From contig NC_068938.1 of assembly GCF_016801865.2 (NCBI RefSeq), positions 25,560,158 to 25,624,157 on the forward strand: a stretch of 64,000 nt of DNA. Direction: 5' to 3'. The translations under genes and the position numbers were made by a program. Every line of letters begins with the position of its first letter. The stretch's first letter is position 1. Origin of the DNA: Culex pipiens pallens. Lineage: Eukaryota; Arthropoda; Insecta; Diptera; Culicidae. This document shows, piece by piece, positions 1-12,721 of the stretch. The notes beneath the pieces are model-generated. The model saw only the letters and a program-made list of their open reading frames with translations, did not search any database and was not told the DNA's origin.

Positions 1-299
1 GGCACGATGAGACATTTTACAAAATCTCCGTTTTGAACGGGGGTAGTTGACCGATTGTGGACCGCGTATCTAAATGTCTTCAAGAACGCAACCAATTTCA
101 ACGACCTGTACGGGAGTCTCCACCGCAAAGCTGATAAAAAAAAGCTAAAAAAGGCTCATTCTGACGTCAACCTCGACGGAGGATGAAATGACAAACGCGG
201 CCGTGCGAAACGGAAGGAAAACGGTTGATGTTCGGCAGTGTTTTGAAGAATGAGCCACGGTAGGTGGTCGACCGACCCAGTTGTTGAGTCAAGTTTCTT
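1..299. other. Unique DNA, no feature
   Basis: Balanced base composition with several CpGs. No repeat, RNA gene or credible exon was seen. It gives way to AT-rich repeat DNA near 300. Confidence 0.5.
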
Positions 300-429
300 A
301 ACTTGAAAAAATATCAGGTTTACAACATTAAACCTTGAACAGTTCTAAAAATTTGTGACCTTTTGAGAAATATACCAACTAGTCATTATCATCAAAAAAT
401 ACATCATTCAGCCTGAAAATGTTATGCAA

Positions 430-740
430 GTTTTACTCAAGTGCTCATAACACTAGAAAGGGTTGCCAAATTTTCAAAATTTATACTTTTACGACGATTT
501 TCGTTGAAACTGTTTTAGAAATAGATTTCATAGAAATTTGCTTTGAACAATTTTGGAAATTTAACTTAAGTAGTCATAACTTAAGAAAGAGTTGCCAAAT
601 CTTCAAAAAATATGACTCTGAAGTCAAATACTTTCACTATGCTATGCAACTATGCTCATTTGTACAGTCACGGAAGCATTTTTCATACAAGTTCACCTAA
701 ATACTTACAACTTCAATCAGAGTTGCCAGATCTTCAATGT
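430..740. repeat. Imperfect tandem repeat, about 130 bp
   Basis: A phrase of the form 'cataac-ttaagaaagagttgccaaat' recurs at about 461, 590 and 721, a spacing of 129 and 131 bp. The copies are clearly diverged. A reading frame of 93 codons crosses it but has no protein-like features. Confidence 0.45.
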
Positions 741-1135
741 TTATGATGCTTCGGAAAAATCTATGAAATTAGCCGTTTTATTTTGTTTTTCTTTGTAATT
801 TTTGAAAATATTGGAATCAAGACTTCGAAAGGGATAAATATTCAATATTACGCACTTTTATAATGTTAATTTCCTTTTTTCCCCAAAATATTATTCGAAA
901 AGATCACAAAATTTAGCGAAATCTTCTAAACTTTTCTAAATAAAAATCTGAAATGTTTACTTTGTTTGAAAAAATCGAAAAACTGTGTAATTTTTGTTAA
1001 AATTTTAAAACTTCAAATGGCCATATTTCAGAAACGGTGCACTTCATCATAATTTCTAAAATGTACTTTTCTATGGAAAATTCGCCAACATCATTTGGGG
1101 AAAGTTTTTGTTAAAAAAATATTTTTTTCAAAAAA

Positions 1136-1186
1136 TTATACGCTACGCTTTTTCAAAATTATACGCTACGCTTTTTCAAAATTTTC
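1136..1186. repeat. Two-copy 23-bp tandem duplication
   Basis: The phrase attatacgctacgctttttc occurs twice in direct succession (cgctacgc at 1141 and at 1164), a period of 23 bp. It lies in F-related DNA. Confidence 0.7.
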
Positions 1187-2639
1187 AAAATAGTTTTTGA
1201 AAAGATCACAAAACTTAACGAGATTTTCTGCAAATTCACAAACATAACTTGGGTAATGTTTCTGTTAAAAAAAAAAATTGACGCAAAAATTTATGGTCGT
1301 AATACTCCATGACTTAAAAATAACGCTTTTCTAAATTTTCAAAATAGTGTTTTGGAAAACAAATATTTCAGATAAGTTCGAAAAACGGACAATTTTTAGT
1401 TAAAATGTTAAAACTTGAAGTGGCTTTGTTTCAGAAACGGTGCACTTCATTATAATTTCTGTAAAGAACTTTTCTACTGCAAAATCGCAAACAAATTTGA
1501 GTAAAGTTTTCGTTATTTTTTTAGATTGCAATTTAACGGTAACATTATTGGCTGTAATTCTCTGTGTTACGCTTTCCAAAATTTTCCAAATTGTTTTGAA
1601 AAGATCAGATTTTTTTTCAAAAAAATGAAAAAATCTAAAAACTTTCAATTATCAGTTAAAATGTTAAAACATTGAAGACCTTATTTCAGAAACTTTATCA
1701 AAAATTCTGTAACTTTTCGATTGCAAATTTGCAAACAAAATTTGAGTAAAGATTTCGTTATTAAAAAACATTATATTTAAAAAAAATCATAACTTAACGG
1801 CAAACCATGTCTTAAATATTACGCCCTTTTAAAATGTTAGTCTGGATCTAAAATTTTCAACACATTTTTGAAGAGATCCGAAAATTTCACGAAATTTTCT
1901 GGACCCTTCGAAAAAATATATTTAAAGAAATGGGCAATTTTTGAAAATAAAAATCGAAACCTTCCAAAAACCGGGATCATATTTCGGAAACGGGGCATTT
2001 CAGCTTTTTTTGTAAGATACTTTTTGACTGCATATTCGCAAAAAAATGGGTAAGATTTCTTTTATTTTTTAAATAAATACATTTTTTTTAATCATAACTT
2101 GGCAGTAACAAGTTGCTGCTTTTTGTCCTCTGAATCATTTTGGTAAATTGAGTTCATGTAAAAATAAATATTTTCTTTCGTCAACCTGTTTTAATCTGAA
2201 CTATACCGAGGACACCAAATCAATCAGGAACTTTCCATACCATTTCTGTACGGACAGCGGCCAAAATTGTATGAAACTTGTATTGGTGAAAAAATGAGAC
2301 GAAATGACTTCTTTGATCATAGGGAAGACCCCAAAATTTCCGGAATTCGGAGAGAATCGCTCAGTTATTTATTTAAAATTATGACATTCAGTCTTAAACA
2401 TTTGTGTATATGTCATTCATGTACTCTTATCTTTAGACAGGGTTGCCAGATCGCTTGAGTTCTTTTTTTCCAATTATTTTTTTTATTTAAAAGCCTCAAA
2501 TCTTAATTTTTTATTTTTTTTTTTTTGAATTCTCTCCAAATTCTGGGAATTATTTTCCCAACTTAAAGTTTTAAAAGACACAGGGGCATAACTGAAAATA
2601 ATATTAAAAATTCGACCCATTTGCGCAAATTGCAGAACT

Positions 2640-4254
2640 TCAAAGGCCCGATCCCAGACAGACAGCCATTGCTGCCATACCAAGCCAATTATTCAGATTA
2701 TCAGCGTGAATGGGTCTGACAATTATCATTAAGGTCTCCACTGTGTACGGGCAGGCCGCTCTTTTTGTTTTTTTTTTAGTTATGGGCCGACTGTTACGCA
2801 CAAATCTACGCGCCGGGTTTGGATCAAGTAAAAACCTCCACACATTTACGTTTTGCATCAGTCAAAATGTGGTTTGGCCTGATGGACGTAAGCTGGCTAA
2901 TCTCGACTGGGACACCGTGCGAAAATTGAGAAAATTCATCTTAAACGCAAGAAAATCGTTGAGGTAGCTTTTTTAACAGTGTTCAACAAGATTCCAAATC
3001 CACCAGGAAACAAAACAAAAAACCGCAGCAGACGAAAGCCGGAGCGAACGTAACTCGGACCAACAACAACAGCCAGGTCTTATTATCCGATAATCAATAT
3101 AATCACTTTCTATTACCAAGGCTTAAGTACACACTCACTACACACGCAGACATCGACAAAACTCCGTGTAGATAGCGCTCCCCCCTCAGGGGTGGTGCGA
3201 AACGCGTATATCTCTACACAATGTAGACTAAACACGACTTGACCACACTTCGTTGGCGCACTACGTCATAGAGCTGGAAAGGAGAGTGGCGCGACCTCCA
3301 CCTCTGGACAAATGGCAACGTGGTGCCTCGAGGGGACCTACCCAGTAGTAGCGCGATCAAGGTGAGGGAAAAACATCTAATCTAATCAATCGGCTCTCGT
3401 TGCGGACTAACCGGAGGCAGATCTAATGGACGTCGTAACTCGTAACTCTGTGCTGGGAGATTGCTTTAACCAACTTGGATTGATTGGAAGTGGAGTATTC
3501 TTGTGTCGTACAAGAACCAAAAATTTCGCAATTTATCCCGCGACTTAATGACACCCCGCGAACTCACGTATGCAGATCAATCTGACTCGATTTGGAACCC
3601 CTAATAGCGGAGAGCGCACTGCAATTACAATAATCACTCTGCTCGGGTTATGCTAAACGTGCTCCGCACGGTCTCCGAACCACGCTTATCAAAACACCCC
3701 GACCTCGGCAGACCGTCGATAAACCTCAGATGCTCATTCCAATTCCGTCAAAACCGGCGCGCGGCACGAAGACAATGGAATCGATTCAGCCCTTGGTACG
3801 TAACGTTTTTCTTCTTGAAACCTCCAGCCCATTCTCTCCGTCCAGCCGTTTTGCTCCAGTCAACTTCAATATCTTATATCTGCGGTGTGTTATCTTTTCC
3901 TTCATTATTCCATTTAATGTAAATCATTCATTTCGCTCTTTTGTTCTCTTTGAAGTCGCGCTCGTTCGTCGGACCGCCGCGTTTTTTGTTCCGTCTACTG
4001 CGCCAGCAAATGTGTTTTGTATATGGGCTATGGTGCGTTGCCAAACCCTCCCAACTCCGCGCGGAATCCCTTGGTCGCGGAATCCATCTTTCTATCGCGC
4101 GCGAATGCCTTATATCACTCAGCACTTTAGTCATTTTCGATTTCATTATCTGGCGCAGTTTCCCCCGAAAACCTCTACGGACTGGGGGTCGCAATTTTGT
4201 AGTCTTCTTCTTGGTATCGGTTGATGGTCGCTGTAGGGTGGTTCATGGGCTAAG
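2640..4254. other. Unique intergenic or intronic DNA
   Basis: Moderate GC, with CpG-containing stretches near 3150-3400 and 3950-4200. Overlapping frames of up to 164 codons occur on both strands, but none has domain motifs, consistent codon use or a clear splice context. No long terminal repeat pair or tRNA-like segment was recognised. Confidence 0.4.
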
Positions 4255-5575
4255 TGGTGATTGAAGATCTCAAGATTCTGACTCTTTTTACCTGGAAAGT
4301 AACTTTGTTGAACATCGCAAAGCAAATCAAGGTGATTTTGAAAGGTTGTAGAATAATTAATGGAAAATCCTTCATAAAAGAATTCGAAGAGGTATTCCTA
4401 AAATCAGGCTGTAACTTATCTAAATCAATTCAGATCGCCTTGTGATGTTCTACAAAGTTGTTCCTTAAGCGAAAACGAATAAAAATCGTTCAAAAGAATC
4501 ACCCTAAAGTTTGATTCTGAAAAGCTATAGTCCGATTTGAAAAATACCTCTCTAAAAGTTATGTAAAGAGCTATTCGTAAAATTATGCTTTAACTCTAAG
4601 TGGTCAACTCAGATCGCTTTGTGGTATTCTACAAAGTTATTCCTCTTGCAAAAATAAATTAGAATCATCCAAATGAATTACCCTTAGGTTTGTTTCTGAT
4701 AAAGTACAGTACGATTTAAAGAATACCTCTCTAAATATTATGTAAAGAGGAATTCGTAAAAATACGCTGTAACTCTGAAGGGTCAACTCAGATCGCTTTG
4801 TGGTATTCTACAAAGTTATTCCTCTTGCAAAAACAAATAAGAATCATCGAAACGAATTACTCTAAACTTTGATTCTGAAAAGTTACAGTACGATTTAAAG
4901 AATACCTCTCTGAAAGTTATGTAAAGAGCTATTCGTAAAATTATGCTTTAACTCTACAGGGTCAACTCAGATCGCTTCGTGGTATTCTACAAAGTTGTTC
5001 CTCTTACAAAAATAAATAAAAATCATACAAGCGAACCACCCTTAAGTTTGATTCTGAAATGTTACAGTACGATTTAAAGAATATCTCTCTAAAAGTTATG
5101 TAAATAGGAATTCGTAAAATTACGCTGTAACTCTGAAGGGCCAACTCAGATCGCTTTGTGGTATTTTACAAAGTTATTCCTCTTGCAAAAACAGATAAGA
5201 ATCATCCAAACGAATTACCCTTAAGTTTGATTCTGAAAAGTTATAGTACGATTTAAAGAATACCTCTCTAAATGTTATGTAAAGAGGTATTCGTAAATTT
5301 ACGCTGTAATTCTGAAGGGTCAACTCAGATCGCTTTGTGTTATTCTACGAAGTTAATCTTAACGATAAAATCTTAAAAAATGATTTAAAACAATAACCCT
5401 AACATTTTTATTCTGATTGGTTATGGCAAAGTTATGGAATATCCTTAAGAAAGTTATCTTAGAAGGTATTCCAAAAATCACACTGTAACGCTGCTAAATC
5501 AATTCAGATCGATTTGGGATGTTCTACAAAGTTGTTTTTTACGTTAAAACCTAAAAAAATCTCCCTAAAGTCCAC
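4255..5575. repeat. 179-bp tandem array, about seven units
   Basis: The phrase cagatcgctttgtg(g)tattctacaaagtt begins at 4431, 4610, 4789, 4968, 5147, 5326 and 5505, so every interval is exactly 179 bp. Each unit also holds 'tttgattctgaaaagttacagtacgattt' and 'acctctctaaaagttatgtaaagag' blocks. The four or five central units are closest to each other, and the outermost left and right units are more diverged, as expected when unequal exchange homogenises the middle of an array. The unit contains no open reading frame of note. The length is in the range of insect satellite units. Confidence 0.93.
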
Positions 5576-5579
5576 CTTG

Positions 5580-8400
5580 ATGCCTGTCGCAAGGAAACCA
5601 CTTTGGAGCCACTATCTCAATACATCCACGGCGGTTCCAAGATTTGAATGACCAAATATAGGGCCCCTCAGCCAGACACTTCAAGCTTTGTTTGCCCTGC
5701 TACCCACACAAACCCGTCCGACGTCAAGTTGACCCGAATTGTCCGCGATCTTCATCATCCTAGAGACCGCACTAATCACCACCGAAATAGTTATGATTAT
5801 CTTTATCTCCACTTGGCCGTTCCTCACCGAGTGATCGCCGACCTCCTTACACACAGACACATCTTTTGTACGACTGTGTGTGTCCGTGTACGCCAACCAT
5901 TACGCCCCTGTAGATCGTCGCGGAGATCTTGCGCGCAGAGATGAGAAATACTGACTCAGCGCTCGCGCCATAGAATCATTATTTGGTTGCCTCATATAAT
6001 AGGCAAAAAAGCCTTGAAATTATCTCAATTAAATCTTAAAAATTTATTACATTTTTTTCTCTCTCTTCGCGCTGTGCATCACAGCCGAGTGTTGTTGTCG
6101 GTCGGACCGTATCTTGAGACTCTCGCTTTTTTTTCGTAATCACCTCCTTCTCACGACTTCTCGGACCACTTGGTCATGGGATCGCCGTCGCGCGTTGATT
6201 ACGGCTGGGCTTTGGAGAACACCCCGAGAGAGCGGGGTGTGCGCAATCTCCGGCCCATTGGGATATGGTCTCGTCACGGTTGATCTCGTTTCGTGTGGGT
6301 CGGAGTAGATGTCCGCGAGGTTCGTTGGTGGGGTGTTGCAGAGAGATCTGTCTTATCACGAGTGACCCCGCTTGAGGTGATCTGGATTGTGACAGGTAAC
6401 CGTTACGTGATGGTCCTTTGAAATCCATGATCCAGAATATATATTAGATTTGGAAGAACCTCAATTTAGAAAAGATACAAGTAACACACTTCTCCGTAGT
6501 CCGGTGAACTACGACCTTTGCGTGAACTTTGATCAACTTCAAGCTTGTGGAGCGTACTTCCGCACCATCAGATAAATGATTCTCCGTCGTGCATCGAGGT
6601 GAACAAATCTGTCCGCTAGGCTCGGCATGACTCAATACAATATTGTATGTGCAATCGTACATGAATAAACTCATTATTCAAGATCTGGTGTCAACACACC
6701 CCCTCCGTACACCCTACCAGAACGCGCTGGACCGCGCTCGACGCACTCTTGGCTATTCAGATTAGCAAACGCCAACCTACAGAGCCGCAGCGAGTTCACG
6801 TGAAGTGAAAATCCTTCCAACCGCTAATAGTCACAATCCATCAATTTTTATTTATAAATCACTTTACCTTCTCGTTGCGCGACTTTCTGGTCCGCGACTC
6901 AAGTCCTCGGCGGTAGGTCGATGAGTTGCGAGCATTGTATCGAACCTTACAGATCGTCGTCGTCGTCGTCGTGTATGCAAACCTACTGTTCATGAAAGAG
7001 TCGGGTTGACGCGATGTAGCCTGCCACCGCGGGTGCACTGTTTTGTCGTAAATCATACAGGACAGCTTGCGCGATAGATTCGCTGGGATAGTCCGACTGT
7101 TGTATCTATTATCCGGTGGTTGATCCAAGATGCAACGAAACGCGTGTGTGTGTGATCCATTTATTATTTCCTGTGCACGGGGTTCAGTGCCGGGCCTGGT
7201 AAGATCGTTAGAACCGGATGCATCGCACGCCGAGCAGCGAGATTCGATCGTACGACCTTTACACGGTAGCGCGCGCTCCCCTCTACCAGGAGATCATTAT
7301 TCACGCTCGAAACGCTCCACTTTCCGACAGGTTGATCGATGTATTTACGTTACGGCGCACCACGGTGTGAAGGTGAAAGATGCTGCAATCTCCCCCCGGT
7401 CCTCGTAGCGACCGGGTTGTGCAAGAGGAGATCCGAGCATCCCTTCGCGTAATAGCTTCGCGGGTTAAAACAAAGCGGAAGCTAATTTAATGAGTTCATA
7501 GTCACTCTCGAAAGCTTTTTACTGAAATCAATAGCTACTGAGTTAAACTCTCAGCCCGGACCTCTGGTCCAGGAGGACCTGAAGTGAGAGGAAAATGCTA
7601 CAAATAAATGCACTTTGCAACTCAGGGGGTGGCTATTAAAAAGGTTGCATTCACACTGGAGCCGGCTGCCTCCGGGTACCGCGCCAAGTTGAACGTGCTC
7701 GACTAGTAATTTTATGCTTCTAGTGTGCAAGATTGTTGCACCTCGCGCGCTTAATTTACTACATGGCGATTTATGTTCAAACTAATTGTGAGTTAGATTG
7801 AGTACCTTCAGCAGCTAATTACGATCTTAGGTTGAGCGGCATCGTAAAGGAAGTTTGCCCTGCAGGTACTCCAAAAATTCAAGTAGCACGACTTCCGACC
7901 CCTGAAATATTTGCATACACTCTTCTCCGCCTCGAGACCTTCCACTTGAACGACCGCTTCTTTGAATCTTTCCAGATATAACCATCCTTAAAAGTACACA
8001 CACAACCCGCAATATCTCGCCGGGATCTCGTCGACAAAGATGTAGGTGGTCCGGTTTTGAACCCACTCACACACTCAAGCAACCCCGTCCTCTCTCAAGG
8101 ATCAAGTTTCGGTGATCTCTCGGAATGCCTTGGAGCGCAGAAATAACACGAACCAGAGTAGGAGGTAAATATCAAGCTGATAAGGGTTGATGATAAATAA
8201 TATACCCCTCCGCGCAACTCCCCTTCTTTAAGATGCCCTGAACTGAAAAGCAGCACGTTGGATACTTGGGGGATTGAGCCGTGGCGATAGCCGTATTGAG
8301 TACATCCAGGCACGGTCAGTTGACGCCGCGATAAACAACTCCATTCAACGACCGCGAGAGTTTATCGCGGAGGAATTCCTTGAACTGCTGCACGGAAAGG
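5580..8400. other. Unique, CpG-containing DNA without a supported gene
   Basis: Balanced composition, with a short pyrimidine run at 6056-6066 and a (CGT)6 microsatellite at 6955-6972. Small palindromes occur, for example ggacctctggtccaggagg near 7558. Reading frames of 60-98 codons occur on both strands without recognisable protein features. It may hold distal regulatory DNA or decayed mobile-element sequence; nothing more can be said from sequence alone. Confidence 0.35.
6955..6972. repeat. (CGT)6 microsatellite
   Basis: Six uninterrupted CGT triplets. Confidence 0.9.
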
Positions 8401-9285
8401 GGATTGATTGAAAATTTTTGGGTAAATATTTGGCGGTAAAATAGAAACATTTTGGAAAGACCAATTACCAAATTTTTAAATGTAAAAACAATCGCCAAAT
8501 TAAAAAAAAACTGTAGTGAAGAGATTTTCTGATAAACTTGGTGATACACGGAAAAATTAAAAAAAAATCCGACCTCCTTTTTGACTTTAAATCACTAATA
8601 GTCGAATTTCAACAATATGTATTTTTTAAATTTCATTTTTTTTGGTATGTTTTAGGGGACCAGAACTCAGGGTAGCGCCAAAGCAGGTACCAGAGTTGTA
8701 TTCGAGACTTTTCAGAAAGAAAAGGTACACGGAAAAAAAACAGATTTTTGTTTTTGACTTTTCATAACAAAAAATACATTTTTTTAAATTTCTGCTTTAA
8801 AAGACATCTTTTGTGCAAGAGCTAAAATAGCATCGAAAAAACTCATCTTTAAAAAAATATTAAAGAGCCTGTATCACAACAGCCAAAAAAAATAGAAATT
8901 TAAAAAAATAAGACTATTTGTGAATAAAAGTCAAATTAGGAAGTTGGCATTTTTCTATTTTTTCCGTGTATCTATTTGAAAAAAACTCAATCGTAACCTA
9001 CAACTTTGCCGAAGAAACCAAATCGATCACACGATCCATTCTTCCGAATTTTCAAATGCCCATTTTGTACGACCGGTCCGCAAAGTTGTATGGAACCTCG
9101 TAAGAAAAAACAGCTAATTCAAAATGGCTTATTTTGACAAATGAAAATAAAAAATGAAAAAAGTTTCATCGGAATCAAAAAGTACAAAATAAAATCTAGA
9201 GAATAACTCAACTGAAAGTCGTAGCCAAAATTGAAATCATTAAGTTTTATCAGAAAATTGTGACAAATGATTCTGCTCTTTTTGG
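8400..9285. repeat. AT-rich DNA with F-family fragments
   Basis: Contains F phrases such as 'tggtatgttttaggggac' at about 8642, 'cctacaactttgccgaagaaaccaaatcgatc' near 8997 and 'gtatggaacctcg' near 9088. These match the outer arm of the F elements. No gene. Confidence 0.55.
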
Positions 9286-10507
9286 ACATTTTTGACATTT
9301 TTGTCATTTTTGTCATTTTTGTCATTTTTGTCATTTTTGTCATTTTTGTCATTTTTGTCATTTTTGTCATTTTTGTCATTTTTGTCATTTTTGTCATTTT
9401 TGTCATTTTTGTCATTTTTGTCATTTTTGTCATTTTTGTCATTTTTGTCATTTTTGTCATTTTTGTCATTTTTGTCATTTTTGTCATTTTTGTCATTTTT
9501 GTCATTTTTGTCATTTTTGTCATTTTTGTCATTTTTGTCATTTTTGTCATATTTGTCATTTTTGTCATTTTTGTCATTTTTGTCATTTTTGTCATTTTTG
9601 TCATTTTTGTCATTTTTGTCATTTTTGTCATTTTTGTCATTTTTGTCATTTTTGTCATTTTTGTCATTTTTGTCATTTTTGTCATTTTTGTCATTTTTGT
9701 CATTTTTGTCATTTTTGTCATTTTTGTCATTTTTGTCATTTTTGTCATTTTTGAAATTTTTATCATTTTTATCATTTTTGTCATTTTTATCATTTTTGTC
9801 ATTTTTGTCATTTTTGTCATTTTTGTCATTTTTGTCATTTTTGTCATTTTTGTCATTTTTGTCATTTTTGTCATTTTTGTCATTTTTGTCATTTTTGTCA
9901 TTATTGTCATTATTGTCATTTTTGTCATTTTTGTCATTTTTGTCATTTTTGTCATTTTTGTCATTTTTGTCATTTTTGTCATTTTTGTCATTTTTGTCAT
10001 TTTTGTCATTTTTGTCATTTTTGTCATTTTTGTCATTTTTGTCATTTTTGTCATTTTTGTCATTTTTGTCATTTTTGTCATTTTTGTCATTTTTGTCATT
10101 TTTGTCATTTTTGTCATTTTTGTCATTTTTGTCATTTTTGTCATTTTTGTCATTTTTGTCATTTTTGTCATTTTTGTCATTTTTGTCATTTTTGTCATTT
10201 TTGTCATTTTTATCATTTTTATCATTTTTGTCATTTTTGTCATTTTTGTCATTTTTGTCATTTTTGTCATTTTTGTCATTTTTGTCATTTTTGTCATTTT
10301 TGTCATTTTTGTCATTTTTGTCATTTTTGTCATTTTTGTCATTTTTGTCATTTTTGTCATTTTTGTCATTTTTGTCATTTTTGTCATTTTTGTCATTTTT
10401 GTCATTTTTGTCATTTTTGTCATTTTTATCATTTTTGTCATTTTTGTCATTTTTGTCATTTTTGTCATTTTTGTCATTTTTGTCATTTTTGTCATTTTTG
10501 TCATTTT
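9286..10507. repeat. 9-bp minisatellite A, unit TCATTTTTG, about 135 units
   Basis: Almost perfect head-to-tail 9-mers. Variant units are few and partly clustered: one with GTCATATTT near 9549, one GAAATTTTT near 9752, ATCATTTTT variants at 9760-9800 and 10210-10230, and two TCATTATTG units at 9898-9917. The plus strand is pyrimidine-rich with one A per unit. Because nine is a multiple of three, several frames stay open for hundreds of codons (for example a periodic Phe-Val-Ile frame); these are artefacts of the repeat. The array borders another 9-mer array directly. Confidence 0.97.
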
Positions 10508-11160
10508 GAAGTATTTGAAGTATTTGAAGTATTTGAAGTATTTGAAGTATTTGAAGTATTTGAAGTATTTGAAGTATTTGAAGTATTTGAAGTATTTGAA
10601 GTATTTGAAGTACTTGAAGTATTTGAAGTATTTGAAGTATTTGAAGTATTTGAAGTATTTGAAGTATTTGAAGTATTTGAAGTATTTGAAGTATTTGAAG
10701 TATTTGAAGTATTTGAAGTATTTGAAGTATTTGAAGTATTTGAAGTATTTGAAGTATTTGAAGTATTTGAAGTATTTGAAGTATTTGAAGTATTTGAAGT
10801 ATTTGAAGTATTTGAAGTATTTGAAGTATTTGAAGTATTTGAAGTATTTGAAGTATTTGAAGTATTTGAAGTATTTGAAGTATTTGAAGTATTTGAAGTA
10901 TTTGAAGTATTTGAAGTATTTGAAGTATTTGAAGTATTTGAAGTATTTGAAGTATTTGAAGTATTTGAAGTATTTGAAGTATTTGAAGTATTTGAAGTAT
11001 TTGAAGTATTTGAAGTATTTGAAGTATTTGAAGTATTTGAAGTATTTGAAGTATTTGAAGTATTTGAAGTATTTGAAGTATTTGAAGTATTTGAAGTATT
11101 TGAAGTATTTGAAGTATTTGAAGTATTTGGAGTATTTGAAGTATTTGAAGTATTTGAAGT
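10508..11160. repeat. 9-bp minisatellite B, unit GAAGTATTT, about 72 units
   Basis: Begins immediately after array A with no spacer. Only two substituted units were noticed (one GAAGTACTT near 10609, one GGAGTATTT near 11128), so it is more uniform than array A and probably younger. The right flank (11161-11205) consists of degenerate 9-mers of the same kind (gatgattttgaataatttgag), which looks like the decayed edge of an older array. Confidence 0.97.
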
Positions 11161-11205
11161 AATTGATGATTTTGAATAATTTGAGGTTTTTGAAGTTTTG
11201 GACCA

Positions 11206-12721
11206 GCATTTACCCATATCAACAGATGATTATATTTCTAGTCATTTTTATGAAAAACTTGGCAAATTACGACAGAAGCACTTCAAATTTGAACTTCTTA
11301 TACTTTTCGGCGTGCCACCCGAGCTTCGATGCTATGAAATGGGCTGACCTTTTTCCAGAAACTCATGTGAACTAATGAACTAATTTCTCCAATTCCGAGA
11401 TGCATATTTCATCACCACTCCAACTCGATTACACCCACTCACAAATTCTCACCTAAGCGAGGTAAAAGCTGCAATTAGCTCCGTCGTGATCATCGCAATC
11501 GGAAAATTAGCAAACCCCTCCAATCACGCCACCGATCCAATCGTCAAAATTGTAATCAATCTTCCCGCCAAACCACGTGGCGGCCGCTGACAAACTGGTC
11601 CAAATCGGATCAGATCCCCTCGCTCGTCGGATATAAGCTGTTGAATAATTCTTATCAATCATCGTTATTAGCACCCACCGACAAAGAGCCAAAATGGCCA
11701 ATCTGTCCCCTTCGTCCGTCGATTTGTCGTCGAATCTATTGATTAGCTCGATACTCTACGAATCCAGGTCGGTTTTATATAACTGTATAGCTGACCGGCA
11801 TATAGAATGTGCTCTCTGCGCGCGGCGTTAATTGACAGTGCAGAAATAGATGATTGATTGGAAACTTATTTCCCACAGCGGTGACGGAATGGAGAAGCCG
11901 TACACCAACCCGCACGTTCTCTCCTAATCACACTCCGGCTATTGCTATAGTTCCTGGGACTAATCCAAGCTGCGCGGATATCAGTAGCAGCTGCAAAAGT
12001 GCAGGTTGGGTTAAGCTTCTAACCTTGCGCTAATCGACTTGTGCGCAGGGATGGTAAAATTCACTGCAACATTTTCAATTTGACTTCAGGGAGTAGTTTC
12101 AACATAATTTTAAAGTTTCGAAACATCGATAAATTTTTACTTTTGAACCAACTACGTAACCCAAGTTTAAAAATAGCACTTTTCCCAGCAGAAATTGCAA
12201 AAAAAAACTCACCCATCCGAAGGTGTGCAAAATGTCTCTGCGAAAAAAGGGTGCACAACATTCGAGGAAATTGCAATTTTCCACACAAAACTGCAGGTGT
12301 GAGGGAGTGCAAAATTTCGCAAGTTAATGGCGCAAAAAAAAACCAGCAGCAGCACCGTTTGGCAAACATTATCTGCTTCTGGTAAGTAAGGAGTTGGCAA
12401 CCTCTAAGTGACTGACTCGAGCTGTCTGGCTGTCGATTAGATTGACTTGAGCTCGGCAACGGGGGAGGGGTTGACTTTTGTGCACCGTCAGAGTGAGCTT
12501 GAGAGGGTGGAAAATGGAGCAAGTACGAGTTAGAAGTTGGTCGTGTAGTAGCAGGACTGATGTCCATTAAATTGGTTAAGGTTAGGTTGTTTGCAATTAA
12601 GTGTTGAAAAGTGAAACTTTAGGGTGATATGGCAGATATATTTTGTAACAAAAATGCCTATTTAGAATTCAATAAACTCCAAAAAACCTAATTAGGTTAT
12701 CATCAGTAGTTTTCTTAATTT
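11206..12721. other. Unique DNA between 9-bp arrays
   Basis: Balanced composition. A minus-strand frame of about 168 codons from an ATG near 12563 starts Ser/Pro/Gln-rich and then becomes Cys/Phe-rich; it has no domain motif and is probably chance. No RNA gene was seen. Confidence 0.35.

Larger units (their letters stand above)
300..2370 (+). repeat. Degenerate AT-rich repeat block related to foldback family F
   Basis: The block repeats phrases found in the F elements elsewhere: cagaaacggtgcacttcat at 1029 and 1432 and decayed forms near 1687 and 1985, then the outer F segment (a 'gaggacaccaaatc' phrase, a 'gtacggacagcggccaaaattg' variant and 'catagggaagacccc') at 2205-2330. It finishes with the F-type end ggagagaatcgctc near 2353-2366. 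The irregular spacing of the internal phrases (403, 255 and 298 bp) suggests repeated partial duplication followed by decay. No coding potential. Confidence 0.55.

Noticed and set aside
5580..8400. LTR retrotransposon remains
   Set aside because: No matching terminal repeats, primer-binding site, polypurine tract or gag/pol motifs were found.
9119..11222. Reading frames of 405-696 codons on both strands
   Set aside because: They arise because the repeat unit is 9 bp, so frames without a stop in one unit stay open. Products are pure 3-residue periodicities and switch period exactly at the DNA array junction.
12061..12567. 168-codon minus-strand frame
   Set aside because: The first third is Ser/Pro/Gln-rich, the rest Cys/Phe-rich from AT-rich DNA; no motif, and overlapping frames on the other strand are of similar length.
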